A stretch of 64,000 nucleotides of DNA from positions 1,426,001-1,490,000 of the forward strand of contig MCGE01000007.1 of assembly GCA_002105175.1 (NCBI GenBank). Direction: 5' to 3'. The stretch's first letter is position 1, and each line of letters opens with the position of its first letter. This document shows positions 25,690 to 37,966 of the stretch, piece after piece. Position numbers and translations under genes: made by a program. A model generated the notes under the pieces. The model ran no database searches. It was given only the letters and a program-made list of their open reading frames with translations, and had not been told where the DNA came from. Source of the stretch: Absidia repens. Its lineage: Eukaryota > Mucoromycota > Mucoromycetes > Mucorales > Cunninghamellaceae.

Positions 25690-27260
25690 CCCCCCCCCTT
25701 TTGTCCCACAAAGTACACATTTTTGTTCAATTGTGCCTAAAAAATCCACACACAGAAATTGATAAGACACCAAAAATCCAATACCATACACACAAACATA
25801 CACTTGGCACAAAAAAAAAGGTATCCATCCCTTTCTTAATTTCATGTTTGATGTTGCAATGGCAGAGCATCCTGGTGCATTGTTGATTCGTCAGTTCAAT
25901 CAGTGGAAAGAAGAGAGAGAAAGAAAATGCTACCAAAGAAAGAAAGTGGAGAATGTAAGCACACATATGATTTGACTTTCTGCTCCTCCCCCCCAACCAA
26001 CCACCCAGCCTTTTGGCCCCTCCCCCTCTCTTAAAGAGTGTCAAAGAGATGATGTCTTACCCCTCAAAGACGTCGGGACCATGTCTTATCACCAAAACAA
26101 GATGAGCCGCGTTGATCACCTACGCCTTGCAGCGACTTTTCCCGACTATCATGCGATCGAATCTAGTCCGTCCGTTATGGTCCACTTTAAAGGGATCGCC
26201 ATTGTCTATAATCGATGACACGTCGTACACACACACACACACACACCCACACCCCACCATTCCTACCAAAAAAAATATCAACTCATTTTCTTTCCTAGCA
26301 ACCCATGTGATGAAACTACTTACCAAATAAACAAACGGTTCAAGCAATGGAGGGCCGGCACTAAAATACCATATTCGTGTGTCAAATGCAATTCTCCCCG
26401 ATGTTTAGAATAAAAAAATTGTAAGAGTTAGTCATGGTCATGAGCATTGCTCGTGTATTTTTTTTTAATGGTAGTTTGTTTGATTCATACCCCAAGATTC
26501 ATTTCCCCCACCCCCCTTGCACGCTTCGTTCCCACCCCACTTGGGTTTTTTGCTAGTGTTTCAAAAAACAGGAAAACAATGAGTTCAAACTACCATCTAC
26601 TATAAAAAACCAATCCTAATCATGAAACCACTCACCTGTCGATTCAAATGGTGTGTGTGTGCGTGCGTTTCCGGTTGAGAAGGATCGGATGTTGTATTAA
26701 AGGTGATGTTTTTTTTTTTTTGCTACGGTAACACACGCGGAAGAGTGAGCCCAGGCCAAGAGAGAAGTTTCGTACCAAGCCAGCCAACCCTGGTGGAAAA
26801 AGACGGATCGACGAAAACCTAGTGCGACAACGACGACGACGACGACGACGACAACAACAGCAATTGTAGTAGTAATAGTTGTATTAATTGCCAATAAAAG
26901 ACGCGTCGGGTGGGTTGGTAATGGTGGTGGTGAGGGGGAGGGGCATCCAAACTAAAAGTGGTCCCACATGCTTGATAAGGTCGAGTTTACCACATCGAAG
27001 AAAAATAAGACCCAAACCTATCATAGTAAATAAAGTATCAGTATATGCAATCCAGAACTATACGTTTGGATATATGATTTACCTGTGCCTGTCTCATGTT
27101 GACTGAGAAGCAATCTTTCTCCATCAATGATTGACATGAGAAGTTTCAAATGCAGGGAGTGTTAACAGTTGCTGGGCAAATATACGGACCATGTTAGGAG
27201 CAGTCAAACTAAAACGGTGGGGTTCCAAGTGATTTGTAAAAGGGTATCATTATGAGGAGA
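25690..27260 (-). other. Unresolved gene-like stretch, possibly a degraded or misassembled SPRY-protein paralogue
   Basis: Several minus-strand pieces look like exons with good donors (GTAAGT at 26,322, GTAAGA near 26,057, GTGAGT near 26,634), but I could not join them into one frame. A Val-rich hydrophobic run lies at about 26,800-26,890. GPPLLEPFVYL near 26,345 resembles PLTKPFIYFE of the SPRY adaptor at 13 kb. HGPDVFEG followed by a frame stop and DII near 26,060 resembles its YGPGFEKNDVI. The order matches that gene. Against this, a clean two-exon reading exists on the plus strand (about 25,843-25,960 and 26,036-26,216, roughly 96 codons). I cannot choose between a broken paralogue on the minus strand and a small plus-strand gene. 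Confidence 0.3.
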
Positions 27261-28359
27261 GGATTATGAGTTGTCTTTCTTCATATGAAATAAAAATGGC
27301 TTGTGGAGCAAAAAAAAAAAAAAGAAAAAAGAAAAAAGAAAAAGAATTTCAACCCCGCCTGCCAAGCAGGGGATTTCTCCCCCCATTTTCTATTTTCCCG
27401 TCAAACCATTGGCTAATTCATAAAACCTCCGTCCACCCCACTTCTCCTTCTCACGGTAAAAACATAAGCATAAGCGATTTTGACTTTTCGTTAATGGAGG
27501 TATGAAACCTTATTTGTAACCAAATCAAAAAAACCAAAAAAAAGGATATATAACATTTATATAGAATGGCTTCAAACTAGCTAACTAGCTGACCTATATG
27601 TTTGTTGTTGTTATTCCTGTTGTTTTCACATGTAATTTTACTCGATTGAATCCATCCCATCTGCTATCCACAATAATATCACAAGTTTTTTTTTTGTTTT
27701 TTTTTTGTTATCATTAATATATGATACATTTGATAAAGTATGCAGTTGATTAGAAAAATCCCCGCCCCGCCTCTCTCAAAGTGAAGCACAGACATATTAC
27801 ATTACATGTGATTGCATATTAGATAAAAAAAAAATCGTCAAGAATCAATCACTAGTGGCGTGATAGCGGTGATTTAATTCGCATTCTTTTCAAGAAATTG
27901 CGTCGTTATTTTTATTTTTCTCGTTTGAAAACAATAACATGCACTATAGTACGGGGGAGGGAGAGGGGAAAAAGTGGGAATTCTCTCATTTCTAATAAAC
28001 TTCCGCATGAGCTGAGTATTGATCAAGCTAGTTGATAGATACCCCACAGCGAAAAAAAAGAAGATTTTGGATGACCGATAAAAACGTGCGAAAGAAACTA
28101 ACAAATAAGGGTCTTATCAAATCATCAAAAAAATGGGGGGTGGGGGAAATGTGGAAATCCATTTAAAAAATTGTGTAAGCAAAAAAATTTTCATGCTATC
28201 AACTCCCGAATCTCCTACTTTCCAAATTTGGATGGATCCCTTCATCCCCCACTTTTCCATATAAATATCCCCCCTTCTTTTATTTTACTTTTTTTTCCTC
28301 TTCTTTTTTTTTTCTTCATCTTATATCTCACATATTATCTCTTTAACTCTTTTATTCTA
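27261..28359. other. Intergenic region upstream of the CreA/Mig1-like gene
   Basis: AT-rich, with an A-rich run near 27,310-27,350 and a pyrimidine-rich leader before the next start codon. It should carry the promoter of the zinc-finger gene (TATA-like site listed separately). No gene seen. Confidence 0.55.
28259..28266 (+). promoter_or_regulatory. TATA-like box upstream of the CreA/Mig1-like gene
   Basis: ATATAAAT about 95 bases before the start codon, followed by C-rich and then T-rich leader sequence. Position and context suit a core promoter; this is inferred from sequence only. Confidence 0.45.
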
Positions 28360-29090
28360 ATGGATTACCAAGCAGCATCAAGCTTATTATCACTTTCCAC
28401 ACCACCAACCATGAATGTTCAACAAAAACGACCCATTGCTGCTATTGACAAGGCGAATGTCCCTCGTCCTTACAAATGTCCCATGTGTCCCAAATCATTT
28501 TATCGACTTGAACATCAAACTCGACATATTCGCACTCACACAGGCGAAAAACCTCATCAATGTACTTTCGCAGGTTGCGAAAAGCGATTTTCAAGGTCCG
28601 ATGAACTCACCCGACATATCCGAATCCATTCTTCGCCAAGCAAAAAACGTGATCGCAAACAACAACAACAACAACAACCTCTTTTACAACCAAAGCGTGT
28701 TCGTTTGACACCTTCCACCACCAGCACTACTGCCAATGAAGAAATCTTGAAATCCAACCCACCTTCACCCGCACTTTCTGTAGCTAGTATGGAATCTGAG
28801 TCTGAATTTCTCTTTACTCCTGAAACGTCTCCCACCTTATCTCCACGTCGTATTTTGACACCTGTCGGCTCACCGACCCCATGACTGCCACCACCAAGAA
28901 ATTGGCTCCTTTGGAATGCAAACAATATGAATTTCAGAATATGAAGAAGACTACCGCTGCCACTCATGCTGAACCAAGTCTGTTGGAACTCTTTGATCGT
29001 CCTCCTCAAGCTCGTGTGCTGCCTCCTATTCACTTGACCAACCATCAAGCTCTCTCTTTACCCTCCATTCATTCTATTCTTCCCTTTTAA
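28360..29090 (+). CDS. CreA/Mig1-like C2H2 zinc-finger carbon catabolite repressor (apparent frameshift)
   Basis: Nuclear DNA-binding repressor of genes for alternative carbon sources, by family. The intronless gene starts [16 protein letters not shown]. Two C2H2 fingers follow at about residues 43-98: [20 protein letters not shown] and [23 protein letters not shown], the [16 protein letters not shown] pair characteristic of Mig1/CreA. A poly-Gln and basic stretch and Ser/Pro-rich repeats follow ([22 protein letters not shown]). The first frame stops at 28882-28884 after 174 codons. A second frame begins at 28881 with an ATG overlapping that TGA and runs 69 codons to 29090 ([11 protein letters not shown] ... 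[10 protein letters not shown]). Adding one C to the CCCC run at 28877-28880 fuses the frames into a 243-residue protein, which I think is the true product. AATAAA at 29280-29285. Confidence 0.9.
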
Positions 29091-30004
29091 TTTTTTTCAT
29101 TCTTTTCTGTATAGTCTTAATTTTTTTTGCATTCATTCATTCATTCATTCATTTTTTTCATCCCCCCCTCTCGTCCTTTAGTATAATATTTTTGTATTTT
29201 ATAGATTAGTCAACTTTTTATTATTATTCATATCCAACCACCCCTCCTCTCCCTCTATCTCTTCAATTTCTGCCTTCCAAATAAAAATTATATCATGTAC
29301 ATAATCTAAAAAAAAAAAGTTTTTTTTTGAAAAATTTTGATCCCGCCTTCTCCCGCCCCTCCCCCCTCCCTCCCCGCCTTGCCCTGGTTTCTTGATTTTT
29401 TTCGGATCAATGAGTTCGATAAAATAAATAGCCGCCGATGATGGATCTCCCCGATAAGTCTAAAAACAGAGAATATCCAGGGCTGGAAAAAAAAAAGAAT
29501 GGAGTGGATGAGGTGACATTTTTTATTCGCCAAGTGTTCAATGCTTTCTTCTCATGTATTTTTAGACCCCCACCCCCAGCAAACGTTTTTTTTTTTTTGA
29601 TACCTACCCCTTTGTTCTTTTGAAACCGGGACAAAACCCTGAAAAATCAGAACAAAGATAACCGATAGCATTTTTAATCATGTCGCATCCATTGGTTTTG
29701 GTTCAACCGGAGTATTATTTCCCTTCCCACCACCTCCCTTTTTTTTTTTTTTAGTCTCCCCCACAACAACAAAACATTGGTAATAATAATCACTTGCTCC
29801 AGAATTTTTTCAGTCTTTTCCCTTTCTGATCCCATTTCCCGATGCTAGACAGTTTTCGTGGCGGATAATGAAAATAGTTTGGGAAATGGCACAGCGACAA
29901 AGAAAAAAAAAAACATCTCCTCTGTGAAACTATTGTAGCGTTCTTTTTTCTTTTCTCTCAGATTTTTTGTTTGCGTTATCTAGCTATCCACCTTTTTTTG
30001 AGTC
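29091..30004. other. Intergenic region, homopolymer-rich
   Basis: Contains the 3' flank of the zinc-finger gene with AATAAA at 29280-29285, then pyrimidine- and homopolymer-rich sequence leading to the next gene. Frames on both strands around 29,300-29,630 are low complexity and I do not support them. Confidence 0.6.
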
Positions 30005-31237
30005 ATGTCTTCGTCGGATAAAGGTAAGAGAAAAGCAAGAACGACCCTTTTGGTTTCATGTTATTAATCAATCCTCCATAACCCTCTCCTTATTTTTTTA
30101 TTAGGACAGAAACGACGCTATTCAGAAGACGAGGAAATGGGCGAGGCAACGATGGCTGCTGCGGCGTCGCCTCATCATCAGCCATTAGTGATCAACAAAC
30201 AACATCAACAAACAAGCGACATGACTTTGAAGAAACGAAGTAAAACTGGCATGGTTAGAAAAACACCACTGAATCTCAAACTAGGTAAGATGGGAAGAGG
30301 GTAGGGGACGTACATTACTCAATAGAATAGTGGTTAGGCCAAAGGTAATATATATATTAACCTCGTTTTTTCTTGTTATGTGATACTTTTAGCTACGGTG
30401 AACAAGGAGAAACTACTTGACGTTCTGACATCTTTATTGGATTCGCAGCCTGATCTAAAACACGATATGATGACGTACATGCCCGCACCGACTATTCCCT
30501 CCGCCATGGCCGTTCTTCATGATATGGAAAAGAAGTTATGGGCAAGTTTTCCATACCACAAACAGGGCCCGCAACGGGATCAATACACGTTTTCTCGGGT
30601 GAGAGAGTCACTTTTGGATTTCATTGTAAGATTGTCTCCCCTCCTTTTTTATTGTTCATGTATGTACTTAAACAAACCATGTGATTTTTTTCTCTACATA
30701 GGATACCATCACTCAATACACCCATCATTTTGTTTCATCACCCACCGTGTTCCCCACCACTTGTTTTACATTTCTGGATCAAGTGACCTATTTCGCTCAC
30801 CGGTTGCCTACATGGACATCGATCAACACAACCAACCTCAACGTGATTTATATCATGACCTTGCGGCGTTCTGGAAACTGGCCATTCAAAATACTTTTGA
30901 CAAGCTCACACACCAATCGAAGTTCCCCTCGGCTACCTTGGCTACCTGGGCGAAAAGTATGGCACATCACAACAACATGATCGCGGCCGCTGCCGTCCAT
31001 GATCCTCATCCTCCTCATCATCATTGGCTGGATCTTGCCATTCAGGAATTCAATCAATGCTATTTTTCATTACCACCACATACCACAGCGACGACCTGCC
31101 ATACCCCTCTCCTCCTCCCCCACCACCAGTTATCATCATCATCATCATCATCATCTGCTTTTTATCAACAGCATCATCCTTCTTCCACTTCTACCTCTTC
31201 AACATCCCCTATGGTTGGTGAAGCTGACTTTCGGTGA
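30005..31237 (+). CDS. Sts1/Cut8-like nuclear proteasome tethering factor (apparent frameshift)
   Basis: In yeasts Sts1/Cut8 anchors the 26S proteasome in the nucleus. Four exons: 30005-30023, 30105-30284, 30393-30625 and 30702-31237. The start reads MSSSDKGQKRRYSEDEE, with basic NLS-like stretches (KKRSKTGMVRK). The helical domain follows: NKEKLLDVLTSLLDSQPDLKHDMMTYMPAPTIPSAMAVLHDMEKKLWASFP, then RVRESLLDFI and the FLDQVTYFAHRLPTW motif typical of the family. After RLPTW the frame is lost; the next frame continues as HNQPQRDLYHDLAAFWKLAIQ, which is what the family expects. One added G in TGGACATC (30813-30820) rejoins them, giving 322 aa with lengths divisible by three. The C-terminus is His/Ser-rich. 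AATAAA at 31369-31374. Confidence 0.85.
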
Positions 31238-31668
31238 TTAGATCTTTTTTACATATATATATATTATATTATTCCCCTGCCCCCGCCCCGTACTTTTTTT
31301 TTTTTCCTTCCCCTCCCCCACTCCTATTATACTTCACTTTCGCATTTCCCTCCCATTTTAGTATATTCAATAAAAGGTTGTGTTCAGCTTGTAAAATTAC
31401 AATTTGTCTTTTTTTAGAATTGTTTTTTTTTTTTTTTTTGGTTGATTTGTTTACAGTAAGAGTGTGCACACCGCCAAGGAATTTTTTTTTTTTTTTTAGA
31501 GTGGAGCAAAAGTGGAAAAACGGTAAAAAGCCGATATGAGGGTTTGGGTGGTGCGGCTGATGCTGGTTGTTTTGCTGCTGATTCTTGGCGTCCCTGTGGC
31601 TCACTCTCCTTCTCCAAAACCTTGATTTGAAATCCCGCCCTTTCTTTTTTTTCTGATGCTTACTTGGG
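31238..31668. other. Intergenic region upstream of the CaMKK-like kinase
   Basis: About 430 bases: 3' flank of the proteasome-tether gene with AATAAA at 31369-31374, T runs, then the promoter of the kinase gene. No gene seen. Confidence 0.6.
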
Positions 31669-31677
31669 TATATAAAA
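31669..31677 (+). promoter_or_regulatory. TATA box of the CaMKK-like kinase gene
   Basis: TATATAAAA lies 53 bases before the start codon, within a T-rich leader. The match and spacing suit a core promoter. Confidence 0.5.
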
Positions 31678-31729
31678 AATCTGATTTCTTTTCTTTTTTT
31701 TTTCTTGTTCTTCTTCTTTGCTTACTATC

Positions 31730-33742
<2,013 letters not shown>

Positions 33743-34139
33743 TATTTCCTTCTTAGTTTAGTTTAGTATTCCATTTCTATATATATATATATCTATATAT
33801 TTTATACATATATGTATACTTATACACCACATATACATCCCCCTCTTCCCTGCCTTTTTCATATATTTCAATAAAGTCCTTTATTCATTTTAATAAACGC
33901 TCAGGCACTCTGCTGGAGCTTTTTGGAAATTTTTCAATTTATTGGGTTGCAGACTTTTTTTTTTTTTTTTTTTTATTAAAGTGTGGGATTTGATGGGATA
34001 GGATTAGAGCCTCCGGCATTTCGCACTATGGTGGGCAGTCACTTGTGGGCCCAACCGTCATGCGCAGCGCGTCGTTAATGGATATTTTTTATGTGTTGAA
34101 AAAGAAATATGGGAGTGTTTAAGGGTGAAAAAAAAGTCA

Positions 34140-34203
34140 ATTCAGCCTCCGCGCACATGTTTTTTTTTTTAATTTTTTTTTGGCTCACAATTTTTTCTTT
34201 CTT

Positions 34204-34240
<37 letters not shown>

Positions 34241-34530
34241 CCTTCATGGAAGTCCGAATGATATGATGGCAAAGGCTCATTGAGGTACAGGTGATCTAGG
34301 ATTAGTGTTAGAACTTGAATTAGAACGCAAAGCAAACATCATTTGGGAAACCGTTTCATTTTGTTGGAATCGTGATTTCCAACATCCATTAGATTAGCTA
34401 TTAGCTTAGGTTATTGTTAGTTGTCATAGGTTACACTGTATACATATCTGAATTAAAGTTGTCTTGTCTTTTTACCATTCATCTCATTCATGCCTTTTTA
34501 TTGTCTCGTTGAAAATCCGGTGTGTGTGTG
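34140..34530 (-). repeat. Dispersed repeat family, copy C (inverted, partial)
   Basis: Read on the minus strand it shows the family landmarks in order: TTCAGATATG, AACCTAAGCTAATAGCTAAT, CAAAATGAAACGG and a Cys/Gly-rich-looking CATGTGCGCGG equivalent of the GTGCGGG landmark. It lacks the clean CCCCATGCATCTTG stretch, so it is more diverged than copies D-F. A long T run interrupts its 5' side. Confidence 0.5.
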
Positions 34531-35264
34531 TGTATTTATTAGTAGGAAGGAAGGCATGGACTTGTGTAAAAAAAAAAAAAAAATCCACTACAGAATATTT
34601 TTGTTGTCTTTCTTCTTTGCGTTTCGAAATTGAGTGGACTATTTAGGGTGTCAATGGTAGGGTTAGTGCTAATGCTAATTATTCTGGGGCGGGATTAAAT
34701 GCTGGTGACTCAAAAAGGAAAAAAATTGCGGCAAAGCTCATAGAGTCAAGTTCGATGAGAATGCTATTTATCTGTTAAAAAAATAAAAAGCTACAGCGTA
34801 TTTTCCTTTCGCATTTCACACTATATAGAGTAGCCATGGTGTGTATAGTATATGTCAATTAAAATTTGTCTAAAAAGTGTTGACCGTATCTTAGAACTTA
34901 GACACTGTGACAGCTGTGGATCTTTATCTTAGATAAGCACGGACCAGGTTCTTTTTAATATATATATATAAAAGCAATTTGTACTGCAGCGCGCCGATTT
35001 GATTTGATCCGGTGTGCTGTCTTCTTTGTATTTTTTATTTTTTTGGTATACGGGGGAACAATATTTTCAGGTGTTTATTTCATGCTAACCTATGACTTTT
35101 GCCACGCTTCATGAAAATAATGACTGGCAGGGGGGTGATTTTCATCATCTTCATAATATATAGCATGTGTAGCATATCGACAACATCAGTAGTGGATCGA
35201 TATAAAGACTGAATGTGTCCTGCATACCCATTTAAAGATTATATTTTTTTTAAAGAAAGCGGGA

Positions 35265-35314
<50 letters not shown>
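35265..35314. repeat. AC dinucleotide microsatellite, about 25 units
   Basis: An uninterrupted AC/CA run, the longest clean dinucleotide repeat in the window. It lies between the Ndt80-like gene and repeat copy C, outside any gene. Confidence 0.9.
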
Positions 35315-35316
<2 letters not shown>

Positions 35317-35612
35317 TAGACATGTAAATGGGTCAATTGATTATTTTATTAGATCTTTGATTTTGTATGTACATAGGTAAAGAAACAAAGAAGTAAAGAG
35401 TAAAGTAAGCTAAAATAGATAAATAAATCTATAGCTGATGGTTTTGTTGAATTTTGTGATTTCGCAAAAAGTATACAAGTAAGAGGTAAAGTTGAGTAAA
35501 GCACTATAAAAAAAAAGTGAGTAAAACGGCAAAGCAATTCGGTACAGTAAAAGAAAAAGTCGACACTTACAGGAATTCCAGTAATCTTTCCCGCCTTGAC
35601 ATACGGCGGATC

Positions 35613-37966
35613 CTAATCATTACTACTAGAAGCAGTATCATAATCATCATCGTTGGATAATCGTATTTTCTTTCTAGAGACTCCATGATCGTCGTCTTCT
35701 TGTTGTGATGTATTATCATTGAGAAAATGCCTGTGTTTCCAGTTGGGAATGTTGATGCCATTATTTTGTAGAGGAGGACGTGGACGAGATGTACTTTTCA
35801 TGTTAAAAAAAGAAAAAAGAGGATGAGTAAGTACCTCGTCAATATAAAACATAGATCCCTGCTTTCCGTGTTCCCCTCAGTTTTTCTTTCTTACATGTTC
35901 GAAGCCGGGAAATAAGTTTGAATAGATGAAGATGCCAGAGATAGAGTGTCTGAATGGTCGTCATTTGGTACTAGCTGTTGTGTTTCATCATGACCAGGTG
36001 AAGGACGACCAAGGTATCGATGGTTTGATGTCGTGGCAATTCTAACACGTTCCCAATATTGCTCTTGCTGATGTCGGTGCTCCAGTACTCGCTGTTTGTG
36101 GTCCTCTTCCTCTTCAGGTGTGATAGATTGATCATAGATAGAAGATGCTGAATCTGATGGTTGCGTATGTTGTGATGAATAATAATACTGATATGAGTAG
36201 CCATATGTACGGAAGAGAGCAGGTATTCGTAGTGCCGTCGCCGGCTGCGAGCGAGAGATTATAGGAGGGTAATAAGAATATGATCCACTGGTCGATGAAG
36301 AAGAAGCACCATTTGGCATCCTTGGCACACCTGCGCGAGGTGGTAAAGTGTCACTTCCAGCGGAGTAATAATACGGAACGTAACCAGGTGGATACATTCC
36401 AATTGGTGGTGGAGCATGTGATGAATATGGTTGTGAATAATGACGAGTGGATTTCATGGGTAATGTTGATGTGGAATTTGCAGGATGATTATGACGGTGA
36501 GTTTGATCAGCATAATGACCCGGGCTACGACCTCGGACGACAATACCTTGACTTGTTGTTGTTGCCACGAGAATCAAATCATCAGAGGACTCGGTTTTTG
36601 CGAAAAGTTCCACGACCACGGCGAAGTATTTTTGAGTTCCAGATCGGTATTTCCCATTGTTGCCGGTGGCTGTCTTGAATTGCATCCGTTCAAAGGAGAC
36701 AATGGGCTGAATATCGTCATCCTTACTAAGAGAATACGCGCCAGCAGGACGAATGGGTTTTAGTTCAGGGGTAGTTTGCGCTCCTCTGTCACGTTTTGTG
36801 GTAAGTTGAACCAATGCAACTCGTGTGCCGTTAGCTGTTGATTGCCCATCGATTCCCACGTAGAATTGTTGGACTTGATGAAACGTCTGTTCGTCGTCGC
36901 GGACATAACATGGAAGATCTTGATTGTAGTTTAGCGCCACCATATCTTTCAATAAAAATTCTGAGGTGATTTGGAAATAGTTGCGCCGATAGCATGTCCA
37001 GTCATTGTGAACTAAAAAGAATCCACCACCAATGTTCGATTGTATGGTCACATCCAAGCTATTAGTAATAATAAATAATAATAAACAAGTGAGACATCCT
37101 ATTCAAGACAGTTGATTTTTAATTCTTTTTTTTTCATATATACTTACACAGTTGATTGATCTGCTGCATACACATTACCAAGGTATTTTGTCCTTCCAAA
37201 GACGGGTGATTCGCCATTGATATCACCTTTTAGGTTGTTGACGTTGACTGCATTGGTGGTCAAAATAGTATTGGATACTGGCGGTTCTGGTGTCAAGACC
37301 GAGTGTGATTGATGTTGAGATGATGGTGGGGGCGATGTTGATGCTGGGGATACCGCTGATACTGGTGGTGGCGATGATGATGATGGCGATGATGATGGTT
37401 GTGTGGTGATAAATCTTACATGTTGACTAGTAGAAGATGATGAGTCAGAAGTAGGTTGAGGCGTAGTGGGTTGGGACGTCGAGACTCTATCCAGAAAAAA
37501 AAAATAAGATAAACAGATTGAGTTACCCGTCCATCAACATAAAAAGTAAAATGCAAACAAAAGGAAAAATCTCTCAGAATGTCATACCTTCGATTAGGCG
37601 CTGTCGGAGAACTGGATTTGGCAGGACTTGACGAACCAGTAGCCGCAGCAGCATTAGTGGCAATGGGAGAAGAAGTGGCCATGTTTTCAGAGTAACGGAC
37701 ATAGTCTTGAGAATATTCTTCAGCAAGTTGGTTTCTATTTACAAAAATAAAGTATCATGTTAGGAAAAAAAAAAAAAAAAAAAGACATGTCCTCAGATCC
37801 ACAAAATGGTAGCGTCCATTCCGAACATATACATTGTAACCATTTCCTTTTTTTAATTAACTTCATTATGTTTGATTTACCTTGAGGCATGTTCTAGGTA
37901 AGCAGATGGGTCAACAGTCGATTTAGACACTGAAGAGGAGTGGGTTTTTGGAAGAGGATGTAACAT
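35613..37966 (-). CDS. Ndt80/PhoG-like transcription factor
   Basis: Nuclear DNA-binding protein of the Ndt80 family (meiosis, nutrient and stress regulators in fungi). Five exons: 37881-37966, 37588-37734, 37148-37486, 35895-37058 and 35613-35793. They total 1,917 nt, giving 638 aa in frame. The N-terminal 165 residues are Ser/Pro/Thr-rich. The DNA-binding domain at about 170-372 has GGGFFLVHNDWTCYRRNYFQIT, FERMQFKTATGNNGKYRSG, QKYFAVVVELFA and the signature GIVVRGRSPGHY. The long Ser/Pro/Tyr-rich tail ends in an acidic stretch after SRKKIRLSNDDD, a probable nuclear signal. The last intron is inferred: the fourth exon would stop at a TAA formed by its own donor (AT|GTAAG), while splicing to 35793 keeps a clean open frame. 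Polyadenylation signal on the minus strand at 35345-35350. Confidence 0.88.

Larger units (their letters stand above)
33743..35612. other. Intergenic region with repeat copy C and microsatellites
   Basis: About 1.9 kb between a plus-strand and a minus-strand gene 3' end. It holds the kinase transcript end (AATAAA 33870-33875), a T run of about 35 bases at 34206-34240, repeat copy C, and an AC microsatellite. A minus-strand AATAAA at 35345-35350 probably ends the Ndt80-like transcript. No gene seen. Confidence 0.6.
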
